DNA of 33,197 nt from positions 1 to 33,197 of IMG/VR virus record IMGVR_UViG_3300046477_000067. One strand, written 5' to 3'. The position numbers and the translations under genes were made by a program. The DNA is from a virus. How positions within the stretch are numbered: position 1 is the first letter of the stretch; the number at the start of each line of letters is the position of its first letter. Shown here piece after piece: positions 9,081 through 17,555 of the stretch. The notes beneath the pieces were generated by a model. It saw nothing but the letters and a program-made list of their open reading frames with translations, made no database searches and had not been told where the DNA came from.

Positions 9081-9138
9081 GATGTGCTACTCCTTTGTTC
9101 GTTTGCAGAGCGGACCGAAGCCCGCGCAGTGGATTCGC

Positions 9139-10161
9139 TTAGACGACTCGCGTTTCGGTCGACAGCAGCGCGTCGACGATGCGGATCGGGATGCCGAGGA
9201 ACGACGTCGTGATCTGGCCTTGCGCTTCCGACACGCTCAGTGCGTTCTGCGACTTGTTCAGCGCCTGGACGCGCAGCATTTCGCCGACCGTGCGGTTGAC
9301 GTAGAACACCGGGCGACCCATGCCCTGACGCGGAATACGCGCGGTCATGCGGATCATCGTCTGGATCAGGTCGACCGGCGACGTGCCGTTGACGCCCGGG
9401 AACGTCGGCGCCGTTGCGATCGTCGTCAGATCCGACACGTTGATGTTCGCTGCGCGCACGACATAGCGCCAATCCTTCAGCGCGATACCGCACTTCCACT
9501 GCCAGCGGTCAGCCACGGCGCGGAAACGGTTGTTGCTCGCGTCGAACGCGTCGATCGTGCCCAAGTCTTCGTGGAACACGCCGGCTTTCGAGCCCTTCGG
9601 GAAAATGCCGGTGACGGTCTGATCGCCCCAATTCATCAGCCAGATCGAGCAGTTGTTAGAACCGGTGCCGCCGCAATCGATGATGTTGTTCGCGTTGCCT
9701 GCGCCCGAGATCGTGCCGTAGCGCGTCGCGAGACCGGTGAAGCGTTCCGGGTTGACCGACACGTCGCCGTAGAACAGGGTCGACGCCATCGTTTCGTTCA
9801 TCGCTTCGAGGAACGAGCTGGCTTCGGACAGGCGGAACGCAGCCGTGTTGCCATTCAGGTTCGCGACGTCAACGTCGATTTCATTGCGTGCTTCGAGCAT
9901 GCCCGTTGCTTCGTCAACCTGTGCGCGCGTCGACTTGCTCGGCGGCACGCCACCGTACAGCTTGCGCCACACGACAGTCGGCAGACCCGTGCGCACGGTC
10001 GTGCGGTGACCGGTCGGCAAATTGCCTTCGGCCCACACGGCATCGAGCAGGATCTCGTTCGTCTGGTTCAGCAGTTCGATCACGTCGGCGGTCGCGCCGG
10101 ACGGGTCGAGCGATTTCGCTACGTCGAGCAGCGTCGGATTCTTTGTACCAAGTACGGCCAT
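9139..10161 (-). CDS. Major capsid protein, BPP-1-like (HK97-type fold)
   Basis: 340 residues: MAVLGTKNPTLLDVAKSLDPSGATADVIELLNQ at the start, SKSTRAQVDEATGMLEARNEIDVDVANLNG near residues 75-105, and GMGRPVFYVNRTVGEMLRVQALNKSQN near 285-310. These are hallmarks of the capsid proteins of BPP-1 and related podoviruses. It lies between scaffold and cement genes. AGGGG precedes the ATG at 10161. No protease gene is seen nearby and no cleavage region is obvious at the N-terminus, which suggests assembly on the scaffold without maturation cleavage. Confidence 0.9.
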   Translation of the reverse strand: MAVLGTKNPTLLDVAKSLDPSGATADVIELLNQTNEILLDAVWAEGNLPTGHRTTVRTGLPTVVWRKLYGGVPPSKSTRAQVDEATGMLEARNEIDVDVANLNGNTAAFRLSEASSFLEAMNETMASTLFYGDVSVNPERFTGLATRYGTISGAGNANNIIDCGGTGSNNCSIWLMNWGDQTVTGIFPKGSKAGVFHEDLGTIDAFDASNNRFRAVADRWQWKCGIALKDWRYVVRAANINVSDLTTIATAPTFPGVNGTSPVDLIQTMIRMTARIPRQGMGRPVFYVNRTVGEMLRVQALNKSQNALSVSEAQGQITTSFLGIPIRIVDALLSTETRVV

Positions 10162-10174
10162 GATTTACGCCCCT

Positions 10175-10831
10175 TTATTTCATGTTCGGATAGAGGCGGT
10201 TCTCAAGCGGCGTCTTGGCGCGGTCACTCTGCCCCGCGTCGCCGCTGATAATGCGCCCGTCTTCACTGATTGCCTTGCCGGCCCGGACCATGAACCGAAC
10301 AACTTCGGGATGGTTGCCAAGGCCGCTTTGATTCAGCAGCGCTTTCAACGCAGGAGAGCCGAACTTGTCGAGCGCTTGCTTTGCCACGGCCAGGTTCTCG
10401 GGCAGCTTGTCCCCGCCGATTTCCTTGTCAGAGGTTGTTTCCTCCGCCCACTTGGCCGTCGCCGCTTTCTGCTGCTCGGCAACCTGAGCCGCAAACCCTT
10501 GCGCCTGCTTGGCGCCGAGATCCGCGAGCTTCTGTGCTTCTTCCTGCGTCAAGCCCTTCTCTTTGGCGAACGCCTTCAACTCGTCCAGTGCTTCACCCTT
10601 CAGGTCAACGCCTTCGGGCAACTTGAACTCGTATTCGACGGGCGCAGTTTCGGCGGGCTTCTCGGCCGGCTTGGCTGCTTCGCCTTCGGCGGGCTTCGCC
10701 GTTGCTTCCGTTGCCTGCGTGGCTTCGGTCGCGGGTGTTGCTGCTTGGCTCTGCGATGCGTCGACGGGCGTCGCCGTCGTGCTGGTCGCTTCAGCCGGTG
10801 CCGCTTGGCTTTCAGTGGAGAGGTCAGCCAT
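10175..10831 (-). CDS. Scaffolding protein
   Basis: 218 residues in three parts: an Ala/Thr/Pro-rich acidic leader (residues 1-70), a helical Lys/Glu/Ala/Gln-rich middle likely to form coiled coil (about 75-140), and a C-terminal part, DKFGSPALKALLNQSGLGNHPEVVRFMVRAGK, resembling the capsid-binding end of podovirus scaffolds. It is immediately upstream of the major capsid gene. It overlaps the preceding Bbp19-like gene by eight bases, with its AAAGGA site inside that gene's end. The acidic, low-complexity composition and position are the basis of the call. Confidence 0.82.
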   Translation of the reverse strand: MADLSTESQAAPAEATSTTATPVDASQSQAATPATEATQATEATAKPAEGEAAKPAEKPAETAPVEYEFKLPEGVDLKGEALDELKAFAKEKGLTQEEAQKLADLGAKQAQGFAAQVAEQQKAATAKWAEETTSDKEIGGDKLPENLAVAKQALDKFGSPALKALLNQSGLGNHPEVVRFMVRAGKAISEDGRIISGDAGQSDRAKTPLENRLYPNMK

Positions 10832-11159
10832 TTGGTTTTTCCTTTACCTGCGCTTCGTTCGCCATCTGCGCGTAGAGCAGGGCGCCGCCTTCGATCGAAT
10901 GGATCTGTGCGACCAGCCGTAGCGCAATGCTGCGTTTGCCTTCGTTGAAAATCGACCAGTTCGTGTTGCCGTCGAATGACTGCTGGTACAGCCTTGCGTC
11001 GCCGAGCAGGCGCCACATGAAACGACGGCCACGTTTGCCGCTCATGAGCCAACGCACGTCATCCAACTCGATCGCCATCTCGAAGCGTGATTGCTCGCGG
11101 GATGTCGCGCGCTGCTCGTCTAGCGCGGTCAGATCGGTCGGGTTGAAGTCGTCGCTCAT
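10824..11159 (-). CDS. Bbp19-like phage protein
   Basis: 111 residues: MSDDFNPTDLTALDEQRATSREQSRFEMAIELDDVRWLMSGKRGRRFMWRLLGDARLYQQSFDGN and an end with IHSIEGGALLYAQMANEAQ. This matches the Bbp19 family found beside the scaffold in BPP-1-type phages. The function is unknown; the position suggests a head-assembly role. Start at 11159 overlaps the stop of the 43-residue Cys-rich gene by ATGA. The upstream TTATATT at about 11169-11175 resembles a -10 box, but no convincing -35 box accompanies it. Confidence 0.8.
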   Translation of the reverse strand: MSDDFNPTDLTALDEQRATSREQSRFEMAIELDDVRWLMSGKRGRRFMWRLLGDARLYQQSFDGNTNWSIFNEGKRSIALRLVAQIHSIEGGALLYAQMANEAQVKEKPNG

Positions 11160-11287
11160 CGTGTGCGGAATATAAGGGCGCGGTTTGGCGGTAAGTGAAC
11201 GCTGCCGGCGAAGTGCTTCTCGCTCGGCTCACAGCAGCGCGGCCCGTACATCTTTCGGGCGCACCACCAGCACCGGGCGGGGTTCAT
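11156..11287 (-). CDS. Hidden 43-residue Cys-rich (possible zinc-binding) head-module protein
   Basis: An ATG at 11287 opens a 44-codon frame, MNPARCWWCARKMYGPRCCEPSEK..., ending in FRTR-stop. Both ends use ATGA overlaps: its start shares bases with the capsid staple stop and its stop shares bases with the Bbp19-like start. That double coupling is the main evidence that this short frame is real. The CxxC plus CC arrangement in the first 20 residues could hold a metal ion. It also carries one exact copy of the 12-bp late repeat. No family is recognised. Confidence 0.7.
   Translation of the reverse strand: MNPARCWWCARKMYGPRCCEPSEKHFAGSVHLPPNRALIFRTR
11190..11201 (-). repeat. Late-region 12-bp repeat, copy 1
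   Basis: Exact CGTTCACTTACC on the minus strand, about 30 bases before the Bbp19-like start and inside the small Cys-rich gene. The reading frame here (GTT CAC TTA CCG) differs from the phase used inside the large terminase copy, so the amino acid sequence does not explain the conservation. Confidence 0.6.
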
Positions 11288-11598
11288 CCGTAGATGCGGT
11301 TCGCGAGCGGCTTCGGCTCGCTGTTACCGTTTGCGAGTTCCATGTCGGTGATCTGCAACGACATGCTGTTTTCGGCGCCGTCCTGGTTCTCGTACTGCGA
11401 CACGCTGCACACTTCGACGAGCGCGGTGAGTTGCATGACCGTGCCGACCGGTGGCAGATCGGTGATGCCGAGCTTCGCGAGCGTCTCGTCGTCGAGTTGG
11501 ATCGTGAGCCCGTACGGGTACGCCGGCTGATCGTCGTCATCGCAGCCGAGCATCGTCTCGCCCTTGGCTTCGGCCGCGCTGAGTTTCATCGAGATCAT
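11284..11598 (-). CDS. Capsid staple-like small head protein
   Basis: 104 residues from the ATG at 11598, which overlaps the tail-spike stop (ATGA); an ATG three codons later (11589) gives the family-like opening MKLSAAEAKGETMLG. The middle YPYGLTIQLDDETLAKLGITDLPPVGTVMQLTALVEVCSVSQYE and the ending MSLQITDMEL are typical of small phage proteins called capsid staple proteins, encoded near the major capsid gene. Such proteins are thought to stabilise the capsid. The annotation is by resemblance, and the exact start is open. Confidence 0.75.
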   Translation of the reverse strand: MISMKLSAAEAKGETMLGCDDDDQPAYPYGLTIQLDDETLAKLGITDLPPVGTVMQLTALVEVCSVSQYENQDGAENSMSLQITDMELANGNSEPKPLANRIYG

Positions 11599-13628
11599 GA
11601 CGCCGCCAAGAGTGAAGTGAAGCCCCACGGCGCCGACTGCTCGCCGATCTGGATGTTCAGCCCGAGAGACGGGCCGTAGGTGTTCGCGCCGCTGTGGAAC
11701 AGGCGCAGCGTGCCGTCGCCAATGTCGACCACGAACGAGTCGAAGACCTGCAGGTTTTCCCACGCATACGTGCCTGGCGTTCCGGCTGCGATGCGCCACG
11801 CCCAAGTCTGGCCGCCGTCGAGCGAGATGCCTTGCCCGATGTAGCGCCCGATAGGCGGGTTGCCGGTCTGTGTTTGCGGAACGTAGTCGAACGAGATCAG
11901 GTATTGCTGGCCTTCCTGTCCCGGCGGGACGTAGATCGACGGCTCGCCCGCCGAGTCGTTGCGGAACAAGCCCACGGGCGGCAGCGCGGCGGGGATAACA
12001 CCAGTCTGGTCGACCCAAGTCGCACCGAGGTCGCTCGACGTGAGCATGCCGAATCGCTTCACGCCATCGCCGCCGAGTCCGCAGCACCACATCTCGATGA
12101 CGTTGCTACCCTGTCGGACACGCAGCATCGGATCGAAAACGCCCTGATTACGCCAGAAGTTATTCGAAGCCGGCACGGTCGCGCTGCAGATCAAGCCTTG
12201 CTTGGCCCACGTGTGAAGGTTGCTGCTCGTCGCCCAGCGGATCGTCGTGCCGTTGTTGGATACGTACGCTTGGTATGTCACGCCGGCGATCTGCACGGCG
12301 CCGCCATTGAACGAGTAGTAGCCGTCTGTCGCATCTGCGAGCTGCACCGGGTTCGCCGGGTCAGCGGTCCACGGTCCATCGATGCTAGGCGCAGTCCACA
12401 GCCCGAGATTCAGGATGTTCGAATTTGCCGCGTTCCCGTTCGTCACGTGTGCGGCGGCCGTGTATCCAGACAGCAACATGGCCCATCGACCGTTCACGGC
12501 GTCATAGAACGGCATCGGGTTCGCGATGTCCGTCGCGTCCCATGTGCCGGCCGAACCAAGCGGAATCACCGGCGCGCCGCTACTTGCCGCGCGCTTGGTG
12601 AACGAAGGCCAGTTGTAATTCGCGCCACCGAACGTCGCTACCTTCACCGGGCCGAATGTGGCTGTGCCGCCCGACGGGCCGTTGACGCCCATGTAAATGC
12701 CGCACTTGGTCGCCGTCTGGTTGAACGTAGACACCAACGACGAGATCTGAACGCCGTTAATCCAGACCGTGATATTCGGCCCGATGCAATCAATGCGCAC
12801 AGCGGTTACGGCGTTGTTAACCACCGTCCCATCGGCGATGTACATCTGGTCAAACTGCGTGCCGCCCTGCTTGTTGTAGAGCGTGACGCGGTTGTATCGG
12901 GGATCGACCTGGATTCCCCAGTAATTGTTCGCATCCACGTAACGGAACATCAGAACGGCGATAACGCACAGATTGTTGTCTGGCGAATACGACGACATGG
13001 CGCATGAGGCGGTGAAATCCGACACGCCCGCGTCGAACACGTTGGAGTTCCCGTTCGCCTGAATCGTTGTAACGGCCTTGCCGCTGCCGTTCAGCGTGAA
13101 CGCTCCGGCGGCGTTCGCGGCCCACGTCTTCGTGCCGATGTTCGTCGCACGAGACTCGACCGCCGTGCCATTGGTCCCGACGAAATCGTCTTCGACCAGG
13201 ATCGGCGACTGCAGAGCCGTGGCGCGCACCATCGCGGCGAACGTCTTGCCGCCGTCGAATGAGATCGCCTCGATCACGTCGAAACCCGCAGCCGACAGCG
13301 TGGGCACGGTGCCGCCCGGCCAGGTGAACGATGACGGCCATGTAACCGTGAGCCCGTTCGCGGCGATGAAAATCTGAAACGATTGCGAGTTCGCCGGGTT
13401 GACGAGCGAAAGCGTCACGGCGCCAATCAGGTTCAGCTTGAATCGCGATGCCGTCGACAGGTTCAGCGCGATCGCGCCGGTTGCGAGTACGTTAACCTGC
13501 GCGGCCGTGCCGCCCGAGACGTACGGCCGCAGGCTGGTCGCGGGGAAGTTCACGAGTTGGCCGCCTTGACGCACCGTAACCAGATCGGCGTCAAGCAACG
13601 GGCTCGTCGACATCGTGTATTCGCTCAT
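11595..13628 (-). CDS. Tail spike / receptor-binding protein with glycosidase-like beta-propeller
   Basis: 677 residues in three apparent parts. Residues 1-135 are a virion-anchor and beta region like those of tail fibres (MSTSPLLDADLVTVRQGGQLVNF, TVTWPSSFTWPGGTVPTLSA). Residues about 140-335 look like a concanavalin/LamG-type jelly roll (VEDDFVGTNGTAVESR ... YWGIQVDPRYNRVTLYNK). Residues about 345-677 have repeated blades (WDATDIANPMPFYDAVNGRWAML, GGAVQIAGVTYQAYVSNNG, GVFDPMLRVRQGSNVIEMWCCG) resembling the five-bladed propeller of GH43/GH32 glycosidases. It may bind or cut a surface sugar. The ATG at 13628 overlaps the portal stop. Its place between portal and staple is unusual for a tail gene. 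Confidence 0.72.
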   Translation of the reverse strand: MSEYTMSTSPLLDADLVTVRQGGQLVNFPATSLRPYVSGGTAAQVNVLATGAIALNLSTASRFKLNLIGAVTLSLVNPANSQSFQIFIAANGLTVTWPSSFTWPGGTVPTLSAAGFDVIEAISFDGGKTFAAMVRATALQSPILVEDDFVGTNGTAVESRATNIGTKTWAANAAGAFTLNGSGKAVTTIQANGNSNVFDAGVSDFTASCAMSSYSPDNNLCVIAVLMFRYVDANNYWGIQVDPRYNRVTLYNKQGGTQFDQMYIADGTVVNNAVTAVRIDCIGPNITVWINGVQISSLVSTFNQTATKCGIYMGVNGPSGGTATFGPVKVATFGGANYNWPSFTKRAASSGAPVIPLGSAGTWDATDIANPMPFYDAVNGRWAMLLSGYTAAAHVTNGNAANSNILNLGLWTAPSIDGPWTADPANPVQLADATDGYYSFNGGAVQIAGVTYQAYVSNNGTTIRWATSSNLHTWAKQGLICSATVPASNNFWRNQGVFDPMLRVRQGSNVIEMWCCGLGGDGVKRFGMLTSSDLGATWVDQTGVIPAALPPVGLFRNDSAGEPSIYVPPGQEGQQYLISFDYVPQTQTGNPPIGRYIGQGISLDGGQTWAWRIAAGTPGTYAWENLQVFDSFVVDIGDGTLRLFHSGANTYGPSLGLNIQIGEQSAPWGFTSLLAAS

Positions 13629-15445
13629 TGGGAGTTGTACCCGGTGAGGTTGTTCATGACGTCCGACAGCGCGTTGCTGCCCCCGCCCTGCGTCGGTGCT
13701 TGCGCCGCAGTCTTCGCGGTTTCGGCCGCCTGCTGCATCGCGGCTTGCTGCTGCGCCTGCTGCGCGGCCTTGGCGCGCGCCTGGCGTTGCTGGTCGCGTT
13801 GATCCGGGTCGATGTTCAGGGCCGGGTCGGTGCCGAGCATGTCGGCGTAACCCTCGTACCAGCCGTCGACGTCGAAGTTGTCGAGCACGGTGACGGGCTG
13901 CTGCGCGGTCATCTGCAACTGCACGATGCCGCCCATCGCCATCGTCAACTTGTCGACCGAGTTCGTGCCGATCTGCTTTTGCGCTTGCGCCAGGATCGAG
14001 ACGAACTCGACCTGCAACTGAACGCCGCCGAGTTCCGGCGGGGGCGGCGGGAGCAAGCCGGCTTCGACCAGAATGTCGAACGCGGAGTCGACGAGCGGCT
14101 TGAGCAGTTCGTCGTGCAGGCGCTCGATCACCGGCCCGAGCATGAGCATCTTCTCTTCGTGCAACTCGGCGACTTCGGTCGCCGTCATGTTCGCGTTCGT
14201 GTTGTTCGCGAGCATGAGGAACAGGTCTTCGTAGAACGCGCTACGAATGCGGCCGCGCACGTCTTCGATATCCTGCAGCAGATACTGCAGCGGCAATTGC
14301 ACTTCGAATGCGGTGCGAATGCCGCCGCCTTGCTGCACGCTGTCGACGTAGGAAATCCCGCCCGGCAGCGTATCCATGTCGTGATTCTTCAGCGACGTCG
14401 GCACCTGGATCGGCGGCTTCGTCATGAAATCGATAGCCTGACCCTTGCGCAGTTGCTCGTGCTGCAGCTGGCGGATGTCGCCGAGCGCGTCCATCGCGGG
14501 GCTGTTGCCGTAGATGTCACCGCCGAATGTCGACCAGCGCGGCGCGACAACGCGGAACTTCTTAAAGCCCGAGATCGAGAGCGTCGCCTGCGATCCGCCG
14601 GTCGTGCCCATGTTCGAGGTTTGCTGCGAGTCGGACGAACCGCCGATTTCGAGGTATGTCGACGTCCACGCCATGTTGCGCGCGTCAGACTTGCTCGGGT
14701 CGCGGTCTTCGTTCGGCTCGATCGCGTGGATCACCGTGCGCCAGACGTCAAGGTTGCCCATGTCGTACATGCGCCGCGTGTCTTCGCTGCAGTTCTCGTA
14801 TCCGAATTCCTTGACGAGCTGCGCGACCGTCTTCTGGAACTCGCGATACAGCGTGTCGACTTCGCCGCGGTGATTCGTCGAGATCGCGTATTCCCCGGCG
14901 GTCAGCGGATACATGCGGATTACATCGTTGTAATCGTGCATGATGATCGACACGGCCGTGCCGAACGCGCCGATTTCCTCGTACATCTGGTGCAGCGACC
15001 GGTACACGTTCGACCGGTTGAACACGTCGAGAATGAGTTTCGTGACGTCGGCGCACCAGACCTTAACCGCCTGCTTTTTGTTCAGATCCGCGTACGGAGT
15101 CTTGAGCACGATCCACGGCCGAGCCGGCGACGTCGCCCCGGCCATCAGCCCGGCGCCGAGCACGCGCAGCGATTTCGTGGCAGTGCTGTCGAAAATGTTC
15201 TGATTGCGCCGGTTGCCGCGATTGCGGTCTTCGACGAAGAAGCGCCCGGCGCGGGGCAGCAACACGTTGGAAATGTCTTTCCACTCGGCGATCCACGACG
15301 AACGCTCATTCTTCAGCGCGTACCAGCGTTGGAGAATGAGCGTCTTACGCGTCACGATCGGCTTGGCGTTGCCGCCATTCTGGCTCGGCTTCGCGGCTGT
15401 CGTGTCCGGCGCGGCGGTCTGGTCGTCCGCGAGAAGCGTCGCCAT
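13625..15445 (-). CDS. Portal (head-tail connector) protein, podovirus type
   Basis: 606 residues from the ATG at 15445 (MATLLADDQTAAPDTTAAKP); an upstream in-frame extension to 15589 lies inside the previous gene and is rejected. Key stretches are WKDISNVLLPRAGRF, STATKSLRVLGAGLMAGATSPARPWIVL, YEEIGAFGTAVSIIMHDYNDVIRMYPL, GDIYGNSPAMDALGDIRQLQHEQLRKGQAIDFMTKPPI and ANMTATEVAELHEEKMLMLGPVIERL. These belong to the head-tail connector family of T7- and BPP-1-like podoviruses. The C-terminal Gln/Ala-rich tail (QQRQARAKAAQQAQQQAAM) is probably the barrel. Its start overlaps the stop of the small Cys-containing gene (TAATG). Confidence 0.93.
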   Translation of the reverse strand: MATLLADDQTAAPDTTAAKPSQNGGNAKPIVTRKTLILQRWYALKNERSSWIAEWKDISNVLLPRAGRFFVEDRNRGNRRNQNIFDSTATKSLRVLGAGLMAGATSPARPWIVLKTPYADLNKKQAVKVWCADVTKLILDVFNRSNVYRSLHQMYEEIGAFGTAVSIIMHDYNDVIRMYPLTAGEYAISTNHRGEVDTLYREFQKTVAQLVKEFGYENCSEDTRRMYDMGNLDVWRTVIHAIEPNEDRDPSKSDARNMAWTSTYLEIGGSSDSQQTSNMGTTGGSQATLSISGFKKFRVVAPRWSTFGGDIYGNSPAMDALGDIRQLQHEQLRKGQAIDFMTKPPIQVPTSLKNHDMDTLPGGISYVDSVQQGGGIRTAFEVQLPLQYLLQDIEDVRGRIRSAFYEDLFLMLANNTNANMTATEVAELHEEKMLMLGPVIERLHDELLKPLVDSAFDILVEAGLLPPPPPELGGVQLQVEFVSILAQAQKQIGTNSVDKLTMAMGGIVQLQMTAQQPVTVLDNFDVDGWYEGYADMLGTDPALNIDPDQRDQQRQARAKAAQQAQQQAAMQQAAETAKTAAQAPTQGGGSNALSDVMNNLTGYNSQ

Positions 15446-15660
15446 TACGAAAGACCGCCGAATCGGACGGTGGTTACGTGCGGATTGGCGGGGCCGAGAT
15501 CCTGCACGCGGACATAGCGCCCGTCGACGACTTTGACGTTGCGCATCGCGCAGGGGCAAGCAGGCTGCCCGTTCTGCGGACCGATGCAATTACACGCGGG
15601 GCATGCGGCGTCAGTGGTGACGGCTTGGCGAAAAATGTTCTCGAAGTCGTACACGGTCAA
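15445..15660 (-). CDS. Small Cys-rich hypothetical protein upstream of portal
   Basis: 71 residues with a Cys cluster (CPACNCIGPQNGQPACPC, residues about 20-37) that could bind zinc, then a short basic beta-rich end (VKVVDGRYVRVQDLGPANPHV). The start is a TTG at 15660 overlapping the stop of the preceding gene (TTGA), and the stop overlaps the portal ATG. The overlaps at both ends argue that it is translated. No family is recognised. Confidence 0.65.
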   Translation of the reverse strand: MTVYDFENIFRQAVTTDAACPACNCIGPQNGQPACPCAMRNVKVVDGRYVRVQDLGPANPHVTTVRFGGLS

Positions 15661-15986
15661 CTCCCGAGCAGCGTGTTGCTACCAAGGCCGGTTGCGCCGC
15701 CCAGGTTGAGCGAGTTGTTGCTGACGCCACCGGCGCCGGTCAGCAGCGTCGACGCCGGGCCGCTGTTCACGCCTGCGGTCGCCGGGCCGTTGGTCGAGTT
15801 CACGCTCGACGTGTCGGCAGCCGTGGCTTTCTGCGCGGTGCCGGCGGCTGTCTTAGCGGCTGCGGCGTCCTGCGCGGCCTTGTCGGCCTGCTGGCCTTGC
15901 GAAATGCTGCTCATGTGCGCAGCGACACCGGTGCCGACAGCGCTGATCGCAGCAACGGCCAGCGGGATAAGCAGGGGTCCGCACAT
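15657..15986 (-). CDS. Hypothetical Ala/Ser/Gly-rich protein with N-terminal hydrophobic segment
   Basis: 109 residues from the ATG at 15986, which has AGGA six bases upstream; the TTG two codons earlier is less likely. It opens MCGPLLIPLAVAAISAVGTGVAAH, a membrane-like or signal-like segment, then becomes low complexity (KAAQDAAAAKTAAGTAQKATAADTSS). Its N-terminus (MCGP...AVAAISAVGTG) resembles the opening of the gp14-like protein, so it may be a second core or membrane-active virion component. This is inference only. Confidence 0.6.
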   Translation of the reverse strand: MCGPLLIPLAVAAISAVGTGVAAHMSSISQGQQADKAAQDAAAAKTAAGTAQKATAADTSSVNSTNGPATAGVNSGPASTLLTGAGGVSNNSLNLGGATGLGSNTLLGS

Positions 15987-15995
15987 GGTCAATCC

Positions 15996-17555
15996 TCACG
16001 AATACGGGTTGTGCTCGGCGCGAGTGCGCGACGGCATCTGATATGCGTAGGGATCGTATTCGGCGTGGCGTTCGGTAAGTGAACGTTGCATGTCGTGCAC
16101 CTTCGGTGTGTCGATCAGCGCGAGCACGTACGCCGATGCCCAATCGGGTGACCGTTTGATGCGTTTCTCGATGTCGTCGCGCGACTCGACTTGCACCGTC
16201 TTACCCTGCACGCGCCACTTCGGCGCGCAGAGATCAGCCGCGAGTCGCTTGTCGGGCGGCAGCGCGATACCGTTGTTCGCGTTCGGATCGAGCGCTTCAC
16301 GCATGCGCCACCACAGTTCTGTGCGCAGGTTGAAGAAGCGCAGCCGCCCCGACTTGTCGAGCCCGCGCGCGGCTTCCGACACGTTGACGCCGTAGACCTG
16401 GATGCGCGACGTGTTCAGGAAGTCGTACGGCGACGAGCCAACGCCGATCACGTCGATGTGGATCGGCGCGTTGTCGCGCAGTGCGGCGAGCGTGTAGCCT
16501 GCCACGGTCGGGCCGTCTGGCGTCGCGCTACCGGGATGCACGATCGCCTTGTCGAACCACATACCGTGACGGCGCGCAATCACCGTGTTGTCGCGGCCGC
16601 CGCGCGCCACGTCGACGCCGAGCGAATCCATTGGCGGCTTGACGGCGGGTTCGATCCAGCGCGCCATTGCTGCGTCAACCCATTCGGTCGGGATCAACTG
16701 CATTGCGTCGTCTTCCATGCCTGCCTCGAATGAGCCGTAGAGCATCTGCGAGCGCAGCGGCTCGGGCAGCGCCTGAAGCTGCGACACGTAGTTCGTGCCG
16801 ACCAGGTGCGGGTTATCGGTCACGCGCGACGGGATGAACGTTCGCGAGCGCGGGATCACGATCTCGCCCTTGTATTCGAACGGCTCGGGGCTCTCGACTT
16901 CCTTGTCGTGCCCGTCGATCGTGACGAACCAGCGCAACTCGCCAGGCACGGCGCGCTTGCCGGGGTATTTGCGATCGAGCCACGGCGCGAAGAACTCGAT
17001 CAGCCAGCGGCCTTCAGCGCTCGACGGCGGGTTGAACGTGAGCAGCGTCTGACACTTCTGGCTCGGGTCGGTCGTCCGGTTCCACGCCATCAGGAAGCGG
17101 ATCTGGAACTCGGGGATCTCGGCGGCTTCGTCGTAGATGATCAGATCGTGCGGGCGGCCGCGATACTTCTGCTCGTCGCCCATGTTCGGCACTGAGCCGA
17201 ATTCGACCTGCACGTCGGGCAAGCGCCAGATCGCATCCTTGCTCGACCAGCCGTCACGGTTGCCGAGCAGTTCGCTCATGCGGTCGACCATGCCGACGTG
17301 CTCGGTGCCGTTCTTTCGAACCACGATGCACTTCTGATGCTGCGTCAGTGCCTTCCCAATGGCGAGGTCGGTCTTACCCCCGCCTGCTGCCCCGCCGAAG
17401 CCAATGACGTCCGCCTGAGACGTGTAGGCGATGGTTTGCGGACCCTTGAGTGGTTCCCATATCGGCGGCGTGAAGTCAGCGAGCAGCCGATCGAACTCGG
17501 CGCGCTCGGCTTCGGTCATGTACGGCCGAAGCGCTTCGTAGTCGGCGGGGCTCAT
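15996..17555 (-). CDS. terL: Terminase large subunit
   Basis: 519 residues from the ATG at 17555 (MSPADYEALRPYMTEAERAEF), chosen because it overlaps the preceding gene's stop (ATGA). The longer frame to 17642 lies inside that gene. The ATPase has Walker A GGAAGGGKTD (about 54-63) and Walker B LIIYDEAAE (about 138-146). The nuclease half shows GVDVARGGRDNTVIA with D315, and DVIGVGSSPYDFL further on. It is the packaging motor that cuts and pumps DNA through the portal. One exact copy of the late 12-bp repeat is inside its 3' end. Confidence 0.95.
   Translation of the reverse strand: MSPADYEALRPYMTEAERAEFDRLLADFTPPIWEPLKGPQTIAYTSQADVIGFGGAAGGGKTDLAIGKALTQHQKCIVVRKNGTEHVGMVDRMSELLGNRDGWSSKDAIWRLPDVQVEFGSVPNMGDEQKYRGRPHDLIIYDEAAEIPEFQIRFLMAWNRTTDPSQKCQTLLTFNPPSSAEGRWLIEFFAPWLDRKYPGKRAVPGELRWFVTIDGHDKEVESPEPFEYKGEIVIPRSRTFIPSRVTDNPHLVGTNYVSQLQALPEPLRSQMLYGSFEAGMEDDAMQLIPTEWVDAAMARWIEPAVKPPMDSLGVDVARGGRDNTVIARRHGMWFDKAIVHPGSATPDGPTVAGYTLAALRDNAPIHIDVIGVGSSPYDFLNTSRIQVYGVNVSEAARGLDKSGRLRFFNLRTELWWRMREALDPNANNGIALPPDKRLAADLCAPKWRVQGKTVQVESRDDIEKRIKRSPDWASAYVLALIDTPKVHDMQRSLTERHAEYDPYAYQMPSRTRAEHNPYS
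16074..16085 (-). repeat. Late-region 12-bp repeat, copy 2
   Basis: Exact CGTTCACTTACC on the minus strand inside the 3' end of the large terminase gene (codons Arg-Ser-Leu-Thr), about 88 bases before the start of the next gene. The position suits a promoter or regulatory site for the genes from 15986 downward, but no -10 box is evident. Confidence 0.55.

Noticed and set aside
11185-12090. Large alternative frames over the tail spike and staple genes
   Set aside because: Only the last 104 codons of the 11284-12090 frame are real (the staple gene); the rest is Arg-rich shadow of the tail spike.
13628-15517. Long plus-strand frames opposite the portal, capsid, nozzle and terminase genes (for example 629 codons at 13628-15517)
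   Set aside because: They lie antisense to recognised structural genes, are Arg/Val/His-rich as expected for the reverse frame of GC-rich coding DNA, and have no recognisable domain or ribosome-binding site.
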